Shown here: positions 45,621 through 54,064 of the stretch, one piece after another
How positions within the stretch are numbered: the first letter of the stretch is position 1
How the letters are laid out: each line of letters opens with the position of its first letter
DNA from: Microbacterium terregens
GTDB lineage: Bacteria > Actinomycetota > Actinomycetes > Actinomycetales > Microbacteriaceae
DNA: 64,000 nucleotides
Assembly (NCBI RefSeq): GCF_039534975.1
Contig: NZ_BAAAWH010000001.1
Location: 1,116,001-1,180,000 of the forward strand
Direction of reading: 5' to 3'
Program-made: the position numbers and the translations under genes
Notes under the pieces: model-generated
Databases searched by the model: none
What the model was told of the DNA's origin: nothing
The model's input: the letters and a program-made list of their open reading frames with translations, nothing else

Positions 45621-47344
45621 TGCGTGGCCCACGGGATCTCGTCCGAGGCGTGGAAGCGGATGCCGAGGCTCGTCCACAGCGGGCCGAGCGCTCCCACGCG
45701 CGACCGGAACGACTCCCACGTGCGCAGCTCGCCGTCGGCCGACGACCAGGCGATCTCGGCCGCGGCGGCCACCCGCGGGAAGGCCATCCGATCGATGTCG
45801 TCGAGGGTTCGGATCGTCTCCGTCCACAGCGGGGCCTCGACGCCGAGGATGTCGTCCTCGTCCACGCCGTCGATGATCGACGCGGGCTCCCACGAGTACG
45901 CGCGCTGCACGCTGGTCGGACCGTTCGCCCAGGTCAGGCCGAACGGACTCGACGCGTCGTACTTCATGTCGAGGTACACCGCATCGGCGGGGGAGAGGAT
46001 CACCCCGCCGCTGTCGGCGAAGGCCCGCGCCTTCTCGTCCGCGCCGTCGGTCGGGGTCGTGAATCCCCAGTACTGGCCGATCGTGCTCGGGTCGATGTCG
46101 GGGGCCGCGCCGGCCTCGTGCCACGTCACCGGGATCTTCCCGAGGTCGGCCACGATTCCGGTCGCGCGCGCCATGAAGAGCGCGAAATCGTCGGGGTCGG
46201 TGCCCAGCGCCTCGTCGCCGCCGATGTGCAGATACGGGCCGGGTGTCATCGCGGCGAGCTCGCCCATGACGTCGGCGACGAAGTCGTAGGTGGCCTCGTC
46301 GTGGATCTTCAGCGACGAGAAGCCCACGGCCGTGCCGGTGTACGGAGTCCCCGCGACCGGCGGCGCACCCTCGCCATCGCTGACGAGATGCGGCAGGTCC
46401 GGCTCCTCCGCCAGTTCCGGGTAGGCGAGCCCGACGGCGTGCGTGTGGCCGGGCACGTCGACCTCGGGCACGACGATCATGTGGCGGGATGCCGCGTACG
46501 CGACGATCTCGCGATAGTCCGCCTTCGAGTAGAAGCCGCCGGCGTCGCCTCCCACCGCGGTGGCGGCGGCGCGCTCGGTCAACCGTGGCCGCGAGTCCAG
46601 CTGGATCCGCCAGCCCTGGTCGTCGCTGAGGTGAAGGTGCAGCGCGTTGAGCTTCAGCCCCGACGCACGATCGATGTACGCCTTCACGGTCTCGACCGGA
46701 AAGAAATGCCGCGCGACGTCGAGCATGACGCCGCGGTAGGCGAAACGCGGGGCGTCGGCGATCCGCGCGGCCGGCACGACGAAGCCCGAACCGTTCCGGA
46801 TGATCAGCTGCCCGAGCGTCTGTACCCCGTAGAACAGCCCGGCCGCGTCGGCGCCCGTGACGACGACGGATGCCGCATCCGCCGTGATCCGGTACGACTC
46901 GGCCGCGCCGCCCGGCTCGATGCGCAGGGCGATCGTCGGTGCACTCTCGGGAGTCTGTTGTGCACTCTCGGGGGCGGAGGGTGCACTCTCGGGGGCGGAG
47001 GGTGCACTTTCGGGAGCGGAGGGTGCACTCTCGGGGGCGGAGGGTGCACTCTCGGCGGCGGGGGGTGCGCTCTCGCGGGCGGGGACGGCTGTGCCGGTCC
47101 GGGCCGCGACGATCGCGGTGAGGGCGGCCGCGGCATCCGGGTTCCCGAGGATCCGGACGTGCCGGTCGATGCGGAACGGGGCAGCGGTGGCGTCCACCGC
47201 GATCGAGAGCGGTGCGGGGACGACTCCGGGCGAGGCGGCGGGTGCTGACACAGTGGCTCCATTCTGGGTCGCGGCCGTGCAACCCGCCAGCAGCGCGAGC
47301 AGGACGCCTGCCATCCCCATGGTGCCGCCGCGCACGAGCTTCAT
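45617..47344 (-). CDS. Secreted beta-N-acetylhexosaminidase lipoprotein (GH20)
   Basis: Protein of 575 residues. AGGAG lies 8 nt before the ATG at 47344. The signal sequence ends in the lipobox LAGC (Cys22), so the enzyme is held outside the cell. A GH20b-type domain (about 40-180) precedes the catalytic barrel, which has RGVMLDVARHFFPVETVKAY, LHLHLSDDQGWRIQ and the catalytic Asp-Glu pair in HIGGDEALG. It releases GlcNAc or GalNAc from chitooligosaccharides or wall fragments. Residues 91-136 are seven 7-residue units rich in E-S-A-P inserted in the GH20b domain. The shared operator-like site next to the start links it to the ROK regulator. Confidence 0.93.
   Translation of the reverse strand: MKLVRGGTMGMAGVLLALLAGCTAATQNGATVSAPAASPGVVPAPLSIAVDATAAPFRIDRHVRILGNPDAAAALTAIVAARTGTAVPARESAPPAAESAPSAPESAPSAPESAPSAPESAPSAPESAQQTPESAPTIALRIEPGGAAESYRITADAASVVVTGADAAGLFYGVQTLGQLIIRNGSGFVVPAARIADAPRFAYRGVMLDVARHFFPVETVKAYIDRASGLKLNALHLHLSDDQGWRIQLDSRPRLTERAAATAVGGDAGGFYSKADYREIVAYAASRHMIVVPEVDVPGHTHAVGLAYPELAEEPDLPHLVSDGEGAPPVAGTPYTGTAVGFSSLKIHDEATYDFVADVMGELAAMTPGPYLHIGGDEALGTDPDDFALFMARATGIVADLGKIPVTWHEAGAAPDIDPSTIGQYWGFTTPTDGADEKARAFADSGGVILSPADAVYLDMKYDASSPFGLTWANGPTSVQRAYSWEPASIIDGVDEDDILGVEAPLWTETIRTLDDIDRMAFPRVAAAAEIAWSSADGELRTWESFRSRVGALGPLWTSLGIRFHASDEIPWATQ
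46937..47074 (-). repeat. 21-bp tandem repeat (seven units) in the hexosaminidase gene
   Basis: The units encode ESAPSAP with variants PAA and ESAQQTP at the ends; the middle units are nearly identical in DNA. Each unit contains GTGCAC. Near-identity at the nucleotide level suggests recent expansion and possible length variation between strains. Confidence 0.85.
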
Positions 47345-47364
47345 GTAAAGGCTCCTAACAAAAG
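47345..47364. promoter_or_regulatory. ROK-type operator-like site at the hexosaminidase start
   Basis: GTAAAGGCTCCTAACAAAAG lies directly next to the start codon and overlaps the ribosome site. It matches the ROK operator-like site (35881-35899) at 15 of 19 positions. Binding would block transcription or translation start of hexosaminidase-nagA. A CTCCT/AGGAG dyad lies within it (47353-47368). Confidence 0.6.
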
Positions 47365-47415
47365 GAGTCTCCAGCCTAGCGGCCGAGTCCCGCGTTCGCA
47401 CGGACCGGCATCCGT

Positions 47416-47421
47416 TATGCT
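47416..47421 (+). promoter_or_regulatory. glyA: Candidate -10 box for glyA
   Basis: TATGCT, 2 nt upstream of the riboswitch, with TTCGCA (47395-47400) as a weak -35 at 15-nt spacing. Transcription would start just inside the aptamer 5' side, as expected. Confidence 0.5.
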
Positions 47422-47423
47422 CG

Positions 47424-47498
47424 GGTTGTCGCGACTGGCGTTGAGGTGGGTAACCACCGGGGAGCGACCGACACGGCACTCGACCGTACGCCTGGGTC
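47424..47498 (+). ncRNA. ZTP (pfl) riboswitch upstream of glyA
   Basis: The sequence follows the pfl motif closely. TCGCGACTGGCG starts the first conserved stem and internal loop. AGGTGG-GTAA-CCACC forms the hairpin of that first domain, and CGGGGAGCGACC closes it. After a variable linker, CCGTACGCCTGGGT gives the conserved CCGCCTGGG-type pseudoknot strand. The aptamer senses ZMP/ZTP, which build up when 10-formyl-THF is short at the PurH step, and raises expression of one-carbon genes. Upstream of glyA-folD this is a textbook position. The purH substrate AICAR (ZMP) links it to the gene at 18003. Confidence 0.9.
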
Positions 47499-47525
47499 GA
47501 TGCGTATTTCGATACGTCCGCATCG
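47498..47525 (+). promoter_or_regulatory. Probable expression-platform hairpin of the ZTP riboswitch
   Basis: CGATGCG and CGCATCG pair over 7 bp, with CGTAT-TTCG-ATACG (47503-47516) as an alternative inner stem. It follows the aptamer directly and lies before the glyA AAGGAG. Whether it works on transcription or translation is not decided by sequence alone. Confidence 0.5.
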
Positions 47526-47588
47526 CGGACTACTCAATAACGGACTTCGCACAGAAGCCGGGACGCGCCGCAGTCAAGGAGAACGCCA

Positions 47589-48863
47589 ATGACCGACCAT
47601 TACTTCAACGCGCCGCTCGCCGAGGTCGACCCCGAGATCGCGCAGGTCCTCCAGCGCGAACTCGAGCGACAGCGCGGCTACCTCGAGATGATCGCCTCCG
47701 AGAACTTCGTACCGGTGTCGGTGCTGCAGTCGCAGGGCTCGGTGCTGACCAACAAGTACGCCGAGGGCTACCCGGGCCGCCGCTACTACGGCGGTTGCGA
47801 AGAGGTCGACGTCGCAGAGGAACTCGCGATCGAACGCGCGAAGTCGCTGTTCGGCGCCGGATTCGCGAACGTCCAGCCCCACTCGGGGGCGACGGCGAAC
47901 GCGGCGGTGCTGCACGCGATCGCCCGCCCCGGCGACACGCTGCTCGGGCTTTCGCTGGACCAGGGTGGTCACCTCACCCACGGCATGAAGATCAACTTCT
48001 CCGGGCGCCTGTTCAACATCGTCGCCTACGGCGTCGACCCCGAGACGTCCCTGATCGACATGGACGAAGTGCGTCGCCTCGCGATCGAGTTCCGGCCGAA
48101 GGTCATCATCGCCGGATGGTCGGCATACCCGCGGCACTTGGACTTCGCCCGCTTCCGCGAGATCGCCGACGAGGTCGGCGCGCTGCTGTGGGTGGACATG
48201 GCGCACTTCGCCGGTCTCGTGGCGGCCGGACTGCACCCCAACCCGGTGCCGCACGCGCACGTCGTCTCCTCGACCGTGCACAAGACGATCGGCGGCCCGC
48301 GGTCGGGCTTCATCCTCACCAACGACCCCGACATCGCCAAGAAGATCAACACGGCCGTGTTCCCCGGACAGCAGGGCGGGCCGCTGATGCACGTCATCGC
48401 GGCCAAGGCGACGGCGTTCAAGCTGGCCGCCACCCCCGAGTTCAAAGAGCGCCAGGAGCGTGTCCTGCGTGGCGCGCACCTCCTCGCCGAGCGGCTGTCG
48501 CAGCAGGACGTGAAGGATGCCGGCATCACCGTCCGCTCCGGCGGCACCGACGTGCATCTCGTGCTCGTGGACCTGCGCGACGCCGAGATCGACGGCAAGC
48601 AGGCCGAAGACCTGCTGCACGAGATCCGCATCACCGTGAACCGCAACGCGGTGCCCAACGACCCTCGGCCGCCGATGATCACGTCGGGCCTGCGGATCGG
48701 CACGCCGGCGCTGGCGACCCGAGGATTCGGGGACTCGCAGTTCTCCGAGGTCGCGGACATCATCGCCCTCGCGCTGCTGCCCGACGCCGACGTGGAGGCC
48801 CTGCGGGTCCGCGTCGCGAGGCTGACGGCGCAGTTCCCGCTGTACCCGGGTCTCGTTCAGTAG
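47589..48863 (+). CDS. glyA: Serine hydroxymethyltransferase
   Basis: Protein of 424 residues ([19 protein letters not shown]), with AAGGAG 8 nt upstream. PLP-enzyme signatures: [34 protein letters not shown], and the Schiff-base lysine in [16 protein letters not shown]. It converts serine and THF to glycine and 5,10-methylene-THF, the main one-carbon source for purine and thymidylate synthesis. It sits behind the ZTP riboswitch and 93 nt upstream of folD, which uses its product. Confidence 0.97.
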   Translation: MTDHYFNAPLAEVDPEIAQVLQRELERQRGYLEMIASENFVPVSVLQSQGSVLTNKYAEGYPGRRYYGGCEEVDVAEELAIERAKSLFGAGFANVQPHSGATANAAVLHAIARPGDTLLGLSLDQGGHLTHGMKINFSGRLFNIVAYGVDPETSLIDMDEVRRLAIEFRPKVIIAGWSAYPRHLDFARFREIADEVGALLWVDMAHFAGLVAAGLHPNPVPHAHVVSSTVHKTIGGPRSGFILTNDPDIAKKINTAVFPGQQGGPLMHVIAAKATAFKLAATPEFKERQERVLRGAHLLAERLSQQDVKDAGITVRSGGTDVHLVLVDLRDAEIDGKQAEDLLHEIRITVNRNAVPNDPRPPMITSGLRIGTPALATRGFGDSQFSEVADIIALALLPDADVEALRVRVARLTAQFPLYPGLVQ

Positions 48864-48876
48864 ATCGCGTGCGCGT

Positions 48877-48905
48877 TTGCCTATGCGCATACCTACGGGC
48901 ATAGT
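48877..48905 (+). promoter_or_regulatory. folD: Candidate internal promoter for folD
   Basis: TTGCCT (48877-48882) and CATAGT (48900-48905) are separated by 17 nt. The stretch contains a CTATGC/GCATAG dyad that might bind a regulator. It gives folD a possible second start independent of the riboswitch. Confidence 0.35.
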
Positions 48906-48956
48906 GATACGACAAGCTTTGCGAGTCCCCGCTCGCGCAACCCGGAGGCGACAACG

Positions 48957-49838
48957 ATGACCGCACAACGACTGGACGGGGTCGCCACTGCGGCGGCCAT
49001 CAAGGAGGAGCTGCGCGAGCGCGTCGCGGCTCTCGCCGAACGGGGCATCGTCCCCGGCATTGCGACCGTGCTGGTCGGCGCGGATCCCGGCTCGCAGCTG
49101 TACGTGGGAATGAAGCACCGCCAGTCCGAGGCGATCGGCATGAACTCGATCCAGGTCGAGCTGCCCGCAGATGCCACGCAGGAGCAGGTCGAAGCGGCCA
49201 TCGACGCGCTGAATGCCGACCCCGCCTGCCACGGTTTCATCGTGCAGCTCCCGCTGCCCAAGCACATCGACACCGACGCGATCCTCGAGCGGATCGACCC
49301 GGACAAGGACGCCGACGGCCTGCACCCCACGAACCTCGGCCGGCTCGTGCTCAACGTCAACAGCCCGATCACCTCGCCGCTGCCGTGCACGCCGCGCGGC
49401 GTGATCGAGCTGCTGGTGCGCAACGGCTATGACCTCAACGGCAAGCACGTGGTCGTCGTCGGTCGCGGCGTCACCATCGGCCGCTCCATCGGCCTGCTGC
49501 TGACGCGTCGCGAGTTCAACGCGACCGTCACGCTGACGCACACCGGCACGGTCGACGCGGGCCAGTACCTCCGCCAGGCCGATGTGATCGTCGCCGCGGC
49601 CGGAGTGAAGCACCTCATCACCGCAGCCGACGTGAAGCCGGGTGCCGCCGTCCTCGATGTCGGCGTCACGCGCGAAGAGGATCCCGAGACCGGCAAGGCC
49701 AAGGTGCACGGGGACGTGCACCCGGATGTGGCCGAGGTCGCGGGCTTCCTGTCGCCGAACCCCGGCGGAGTCGGTCCGATGACCGTCGCCCTGCTGCTGC
49801 TGAACGTCGTCGAGGCGGCGGAGCGCAGCGCGGCCTGA
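48957..49838 (+). CDS. folD: Methylenetetrahydrofolate dehydrogenase / methenyl-THF cyclohydrolase
   Basis: Protein of 293 residues; CCGGAGG precedes the ATG. Substrate motifs are [18 protein letters not shown] with the catalytic lysine in the YVGMKHR loop, and [17 protein letters not shown]. The NADP-binding part has [17 protein letters not shown] and the C-terminal [14 protein letters not shown]. It makes 10-formyl-THF, the formyl donor for PurN and PurH, from the product of GlyA. Pairing with glyA under ZTP control is a common bacterial arrangement. Confidence 0.97.
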   Translation: MTAQRLDGVATAAAIKEELRERVAALAERGIVPGIATVLVGADPGSQLYVGMKHRQSEAIGMNSIQVELPADATQEQVEAAIDALNADPACHGFIVQLPLPKHIDTDAILERIDPDKDADGLHPTNLGRLVLNVNSPITSPLPCTPRGVIELLVRNGYDLNGKHVVVVGRGVTIGRSIGLLLTRREFNATVTLTHTGTVDAGQYLRQADVIVAAAGVKHLITAADVKPGAAVLDVGVTREEDPETGKAKVHGDVHPDVAEVAGFLSPNPGGVGPMTVALLLLNVVEAAERSAA

Positions 49839-49853
49839 TCCGGGCCGGCAGCG

Positions 49854-50921
49854 TCACAGGCGCGCTTCGGCGGCGGCGAGGGCGGCTCGCGCGCCGGCGG
49901 TCGGGGCGATCGCGACCAGCCCGCGGTACAGCTTCACGAGCGTCTCGGCATCCAGGATCCCCGTGCGCGCACGGTCGCAGTGCACGGCCTGGATCGCCGC
50001 TTCCAGCTGGAAGCGGCCCAGCGGGTTCCCCAGCGCCGACGCTCGGCGCAGCAGCGCTCGGCCCTCCGCGATGAGCTCGGCATCCCACCCAGCCGGATCC
50101 TGCTCGTCCAGTGGAGGCCAGGGTCGCACGTCGCGCGCGGGCGCTCGCGACTGCGCGAAGGTCAGAAGCGCCGCCAGGCCCCATGCCTCGGCTTCCGTCC
50201 GCAGCAGGCTGGCCAGCAGCACGGCAAGCCAGCGGGCCTCGTCGGCGATCGACTCGCGGACCGCGTCGATCCCCGCCGCCGGCGCCTCGAGCCAGTCGAT
50301 CGCGTAGGCGCCGTACACGGCCTCCAGCACCGCGTCGAGGCGCGCCGGCATGTCGGCGCGCGCCGGAACGACGAACGGGATGCCCGCGTCTCGGATCCGC
50401 CGCTTCGCCCGCACCAGCCGCTGCGCCATCGTCGCCGGTTCGACGGCGAAGGCGCGCGCGATCTGCGCGGCGTCGAACCCGAGGACCACCTGCAGCATCA
50501 GCGGTGTGCGGATGCCGGGGTCGATCGCCGGATGGGCGCACGCGAAGAGCAGTTCGAGCCTCTTGTCGGGGATGCGGTCGCGATCCGCGAGCACGGTCGC
50601 GGCATCCCGATCGTCCGAGCCGAGAATGCTCTCCAGCAGGGGCGCGCTCGTGCGGGCAGCGGACGAACGCATCAGATCGCGCAGACGGTTGCGGGCCACT
50701 GTGACCAGCCACCCTTCGGGGTTGTCCGGGATGCCGGATTCCGGCCACGCGCGGAGGGCCTTCTCGAACGCGTCGGAGAGCGCGTCCTCAGCAAGGGCCA
50801 CGTCGCGGGTGGCGACGGCGATCACCGCGAGGATGCGACCGTACGACGCGCGCGCGACCCGCTCGGCGGCGGCGTGGGCGCGGCGCCCGCTGCCGGCATC
50901 CGCTCGCGGGGCAGAGGTCAT
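49854..50921 (-). CDS. ECF RNA polymerase sigma factor of the ECF42 type
   Basis: Protein of 355 residues from the ATG at 50921, which overlaps the YCII stop (ATGA). Region 2 is ILAVIAVATRDVALAEDALS and GWLVTVARNRLRDLMR; region 4 is LMLQVVLGFDAAQIARAFAV then EPATMAQRLVRAKRRIRDAG. A helical C-terminal extension of about 170 residues (the SnoaL-less, TPR-like DUF6596 region) replaces an anti-sigma factor, the mark of ECF42. Such sigma factors pair with YCII/DGPF-domain proteins, as here, and act without a classical anti-sigma gene. Targets are usually the adjacent YCII gene. Confidence 0.9.
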   Translation of the reverse strand: MTSAPRADAGSGRRAHAAAERVARASYGRILAVIAVATRDVALAEDALSDAFEKALRAWPESGIPDNPEGWLVTVARNRLRDLMRSSAARTSAPLLESILGSDDRDAATVLADRDRIPDKRLELLFACAHPAIDPGIRTPLMLQVVLGFDAAQIARAFAVEPATMAQRLVRAKRRIRDAGIPFVVPARADMPARLDAVLEAVYGAYAIDWLEAPAAGIDAVRESIADEARWLAVLLASLLRTEAEAWGLAALLTFAQSRAPARDVRPWPPLDEQDPAGWDAELIAEGRALLRRASALGNPLGRFQLEAAIQAVHCDRARTGILDAETLVKLYRGLVAIAPTAGARAALAAAEARL

Positions 50922-51298
50922 CGGTAGTCGAACGACGTCCAGGCTCCGTCGAGGAACCGGGTGCCGGAGGGCCGGATCTCCACCGCTCCCCAGTTCACCG
51001 AGGGAGCCTTGCCGGCCCACACGATGGCCTGATCGAGGTCGTCGACCTCGATCACGAATGTGCCGCCGAGCTGCTCCTTCGTGTCGGCGTAGGGGCCGTC
51101 CTGCACCCGCAGCGGGTCGCCGCCGCGCACCGTCGTGGTGACCGATGACGGCTGCAGGACCTCGGCCGAGCGCAGCACACCGGCCGCGTCCAACGCCTTG
51201 GCGTAGTCGTCGAATTCGCGCATGCCGTCGGCCAGGGCCTCCGGTCCGAGCTCCGTCGCGCTCATCTCGGGATAGTGGAGCAGAAGTGTGTACCGCAT
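50918..51298 (-). CDS. YCII/DGPF-domain protein, partner of the ECF42 sigma factor
   Basis: Protein of 126 residues starting MRYTLLLHYPEM, with GAAGGCGG ahead of the ATG. The YCII fold pattern is visible in VLRSAEVLQPSSVTTTVRGG and DGPYADTKEQLGGTFVIEVD. The DGPYADTKEQLGGTFVIE-type block is the defining DGPF motif. YCII proteins are often dimers with a His/Asp site; function in ECF42 systems is unknown. The ATGA overlap couples it to the sigma gene, so the two are made together. Confidence 0.9.
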   Translation of the reverse strand: MRYTLLLHYPEMSATELGPEALADGMREFDDYAKALDAAGVLRSAEVLQPSSVTTTVRGGDPLRVQDGPYADTKEQLGGTFVIEVDDLDQAIVWAGKAPSVNWGAVEIRPSGTRFLDGAWTSFDYR

Positions 51299-51402
51299 GG
51301 GATCCGCCTTCATCTGTGGGGCTGTCGTGTGATCGGCCGGCATCTGGTCGGCCTGTGACACCCCTATGACGATCGAGAATCGATCCGATCGACAGCGGCC
51401 GA

Positions 51403-51954
51403 TCAGCTCCTGTCCAGCTCGTCCAGCATCCGGCGCTGTTCCTCGGTCAGACCGTCGTCCAGCTCCCGCCGCGCGGCCGCGGTCTCGGGGGACGCAATGG
51501 CCGGGGGCGGGACCGAGGTGCTGGTCGATTTCGAGCCGGTGGCCCTGTCGTAGAGCGCCCCGGCTGAGCTTTCGACCCGGTCGTCGATCGCGTCGTAGAT
51601 CGCCCAGCCGATGAGGATGATCACCGGCGGGAGGATGTACCCCCAGAGCCACCCTCCGACGCTGACCCCGGAGAGGATCACCGTCAGGATCCAGACGATC
51701 AGCGCCACGATGAAGACGAGGACACCTTGCACGAGCTTCTCGCCCACCCTGGTGCGCTGATTCGCGGATTTCGCGACCATGCCGGTGAACGCCTTATGGA
51801 TCAGCGGCTTGATCCAGATGGTCAGGGCCGTGAGGATGACACCCGCCCAGAGGGCGGACCAGCCGACCCGAGCGGGGGTGAGCCAGCCGATGACAAGCAG
51901 CACGACCACGTTGAACACCAGGAGCGAAAGGAAACGTACGACCCACTTCTTCAT
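51403..51954 (-). CDS. Membrane protein of unknown function
   Basis: Protein of 183 residues starting MKKWVVRFLSLLVFNVVVLL. Four hydrophobic segments are seen (LLVFNVVVLLVIGWL, LWAGVILTALTIWI, VLVFIVALIVWILTVIL, ILPPVIILIGWAIYDAI). A hydrophilic C-terminal tail of about 60 residues follows, ending EEQRRMLDELDRS. The sequence LIHKAFTGMVAKSANQRTRV between helices two and three is basic, so the N-terminus probably lies inside. I do not recognise a named family. Nearest functional hint is only its place between the sigma/YCII pair and the transglutaminase gene, which is weak. Confidence 0.65.
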   Translation of the reverse strand: MKKWVVRFLSLLVFNVVVLLVIGWLTPARVGWSALWAGVILTALTIWIKPLIHKAFTGMVAKSANQRTRVGEKLVQGVLVFIVALIVWILTVILSGVSVGGWLWGYILPPVIILIGWAIYDAIDDRVESSAGALYDRATGSKSTSTSVPPPAIASPETAAARRELDDGLTEEQRRMLDELDRS

Positions 51955-52007
51955 ACGGGATACGTTGCCACGCGCCTCCGCGGACCGCCACCGCGCCGCC
52001 CGGGGGC

Positions 52008-52805
52008 TCAGTGCATGCGGACGAGCTGGGTGAGGTCGTCGTTCGGCAGCTCGTCCACGATGGCCAGCACCTCCAGGTCCACCAGGTCGGCGCGTCCCGA
52101 GACGACGGTCAGGAACGCCGAGTCCGCGGCATCCCGGCCCGTGGCGATGCGCACGAGGGTGGAGCGCGGCGCGAGGGTGGTGGCATCCACCACGTACCAG
52201 GCGTCCTGGATCCACGCCTCGGCCACGGCGTGGAAGTCCATGGGGTACAGCCCCGGCGCGTACACCGAGACCACGCGGGCGGGCACGTTGAGGGCACGCA
52301 GCAACGCCACGGTCAGGTGCGCATAGTCCCGGCACACGCCCTGCCGGGCGAGCAGTGTGCGGGTGGCGCCGTCGGTCGGCAGGCTCGACCCGCTCACGTA
52401 GACCAGGCGCGTGCCCACCCACGACGAGACGGACGAGAGGAGTTCGGCGGGGTCGGTGATTCCGCCGAACTCGGCGTAGGCGGTCGGTCCGAGCGTGTCC
52501 GACTCCGCGTACCGGCTCGGACGGCGGTAGGTGATCAGGTCGGTGGGGTTCGCCACCGTCGCGGCCGCTTCGCCGTGGATCGAGGCGTCGTACGACGCCA
52601 CGAGGCGACCCGTGGGGCTGGTCACCTTGTGCAGTCGCGTGCCGTGCGCATCCGGAACGGATGCGAACGTCAGCGGATCCCCGTCGACGGTGAACGTGAT
52701 GTGCTCGGTGACCGGCGTGTGGTGACCGCTCACCGCCATCGAGAACACGAACTCTGCGGGCTCGGTCACTTCGAGTTCGATGCGGCTGGCGACGTCTCTC
52801 TTCAT
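52008..52805 (-). CDS. Transglutaminase-like protein
   Basis: Protein of 265 residues from the ATG at 52805. The N-terminal 150 residues form a beta-rich transglut-N-like domain (DVASRIELEVTEPAEFVFSM). The C-terminal catalytic domain has the nucleophile in LLARQGVCRDYAHLTVALLR, the His in MDFHAVAEAWIQDAWYVVDA, and the Asp in VVDATTLAP. The Cys-His-Asp triad is complete. Bacterial members of this short type are mostly peptidases or amidases, not true protein cross-linkers. CACTCT plus 6 nt precedes the start, a poor fit to the leaderless pattern. It is divergent from the LacI gene at 52951. Confidence 0.85.
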   Translation of the reverse strand: MKRDVASRIELEVTEPAEFVFSMAVSGHHTPVTEHITFTVDGDPLTFASVPDAHGTRLHKVTSPTGRLVASYDASIHGEAAATVANPTDLITYRRPSRYAESDTLGPTAYAEFGGITDPAELLSSVSSWVGTRLVYVSGSSLPTDGATRTLLARQGVCRDYAHLTVALLRALNVPARVVSVYAPGLYPMDFHAVAEAWIQDAWYVVDATTLAPRSTLVRIATGRDAADSAFLTVVSGRADLVDLEVLAIVDELPNDDLTQLVRMH

Positions 52806-52907
52806 CGGTCCAGAGTGCCATGCGAACGCGTCGCGCAGATCACGACGCGAGAGATCGCACGGCCGCGGGCATCCGTCGACAATTCGCATCCGGTGGGGTA
52901 CGGTTGC

Positions 52908-52934
52908 CTAAACCGGTTTAATAAACCGGTTTAG
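52908..52934. promoter_or_regulatory. Two tandem LacI-type palindromes TAAACCGGTTTA
   Basis: The 12-bp perfect palindrome occurs at 52909-52920 and 52922-52933, one base apart, so centres lie 13 bp apart. C and G flanks extend the dyad at both ends (CTAAACC ... GGTTTAG). The AACCGGTT centre with CG is a typical LacI/GalR operator. It lies 17 nt before the lacI-type start and in the divergent gap to the transglutaminase gene. Confidence 0.75.
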
Positions 52935-52950
52935 AAGGCAGCGTAGCCGG

Positions 52951-54012
52951 ATGGATGAATCGCACGTGGGTCGGACACGACGCCCGACCATCGCCGACGT
53001 CGCGCAGCGCGCGGGGGTCAGCAAGGGACTCGTCTCGTTCGCCCTCAATGACCGGCCCGGTGTGAACGTCGCGACGCGCCGCCGGATCCTCGCCATCGCC
53101 GCGGAATTGGGCTGGTCGCCGGATGTGCGGGCTCGATCGTTGAGCACCAACCGCTCGTTCGCGCTCGGGCTCGTCCTCCAGCGCGACACCGAGATCGTCG
53201 CGGGCGACCCCTTCTTCCCCGCCTTCATCGCGGGTGTCGAGCGCGAGCTGTCGCCGGCCGGGCAGGCGCTCGTTCTCGCATCGGTGCCCTCGCACGGTCG
53301 CGAAGCAGACACATACCGCAAGCTCGCATCCGAGCGGCGCGTAGACGGCGTGTTCCTCGCTGATCTGCGCGCCGGCGACGAGCGGCTTGATCTCATCGAG
53401 TCCCTCGGCCTGGCGGCCGTCACGCTCGGCCACCCCGATGTCGCTTCGGCCTTCCCTGCGGTCTCCGTCGATGACATCGACGGGGTCATCGCGACCGTCG
53501 ACCACCTCGCCGACCTGGGTCATCGGTCGATCGCGCATGTCGCGGGCTCTCCCGAGATGCTCCACGCGAGTCGCCGGGGCGCGGCTTTCGAGCGGGCCTG
53601 CGAGCGCCGCGGCATCGCCCATCGCGTCGTGGACACCGACTTCAGCGCGCGGCAGGGGGCCGAGGCCACGAGGGCGCTGATCGCGGATGCCGCAACCCGC
53701 CCCACCGCGATCTGCTACTCGAACGACGTGATGGCGCTGGCGGGCATCGCGGTCGCGCAGCGCGGCGGGTTGTCGGTCCCCGGCGACCTGTCCATTGCCG
53801 GCTTCGACGACAGCGAGATCGCCCGTCACGTCTACCCCTCGCTCACCTCCGTCGCGACGGACGTCGTGGAGTGGGGAGCAGCAGCGGCGCGGACGCTTCT
53901 CGCCGCCATTGCAGGCGATGAGCTCGACGACTCCGAGCTCGCCCCCGCGCATCTCGTCGTGCGCGAATCGACCGGTGCGGCACCCGCACCGCGGCGCGAT
54001 ACGCCCAGCTGA
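52951..54012 (+). CDS. LacI-family transcriptional regulator
   Basis: Protein of 353 residues. The N-terminal helix-turn-helix is RPTIADVAQRAGVSKGLVSFALN, with the hinge helix about 60 residues in. The ligand domain is of the periplasmic-binding-protein type (LGLVLQRDTEIVAGDPFF, VSVDDIDGVIATVDHLADLG, SNDVMALAGIAVAQRGGLSVPGDLSIAGFDD). It probably represses itself and the downstream importer/GH130 operon by the two upstream operators until a mannoside or related sugar binds. The spacing of 52 nt to the next gene fits one transcript. ACTCCCTGGGTG-like extra sites were not seen. Confidence 0.92.
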   Translation: MDESHVGRTRRPTIADVAQRAGVSKGLVSFALNDRPGVNVATRRRILAIAAELGWSPDVRARSLSTNRSFALGLVLQRDTEIVAGDPFFPAFIAGVERELSPAGQALVLASVPSHGREADTYRKLASERRVDGVFLADLRAGDERLDLIESLGLAAVTLGHPDVASAFPAVSVDDIDGVIATVDHLADLGHRSIAHVAGSPEMLHASRRGAAFERACERRGIAHRVVDTDFSARQGAEATRALIADAATRPTAICYSNDVMALAGIAVAQRGGLSVPGDLSIAGFDDSEIARHVYPSLTSVATDVVEWGAAAARTLLAAIAGDELDDSELAPAHLVVRESTGAAPAPRRDTPS

Positions 54013-54064
54013 CTGGGCGACTCAGGACGCGGCGGACGTCGCGTCTGGATGGAAAGGAAGAACG

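Noticed and set aside
46937..47074. Tandem 21-bp units considered as a CRISPR array
   Set aside because: The units are contiguous without spacers, keep the reading frame of the hexosaminidase and are much shorter than CRISPR repeat-spacer units.
52908..52934. The twin palindromes considered as an attachment site or origin repeat
   Set aside because: They lie immediately before a LacI-family gene, have the AACCGGTT centre of LacI operators, and no integrase or replication gene is near.
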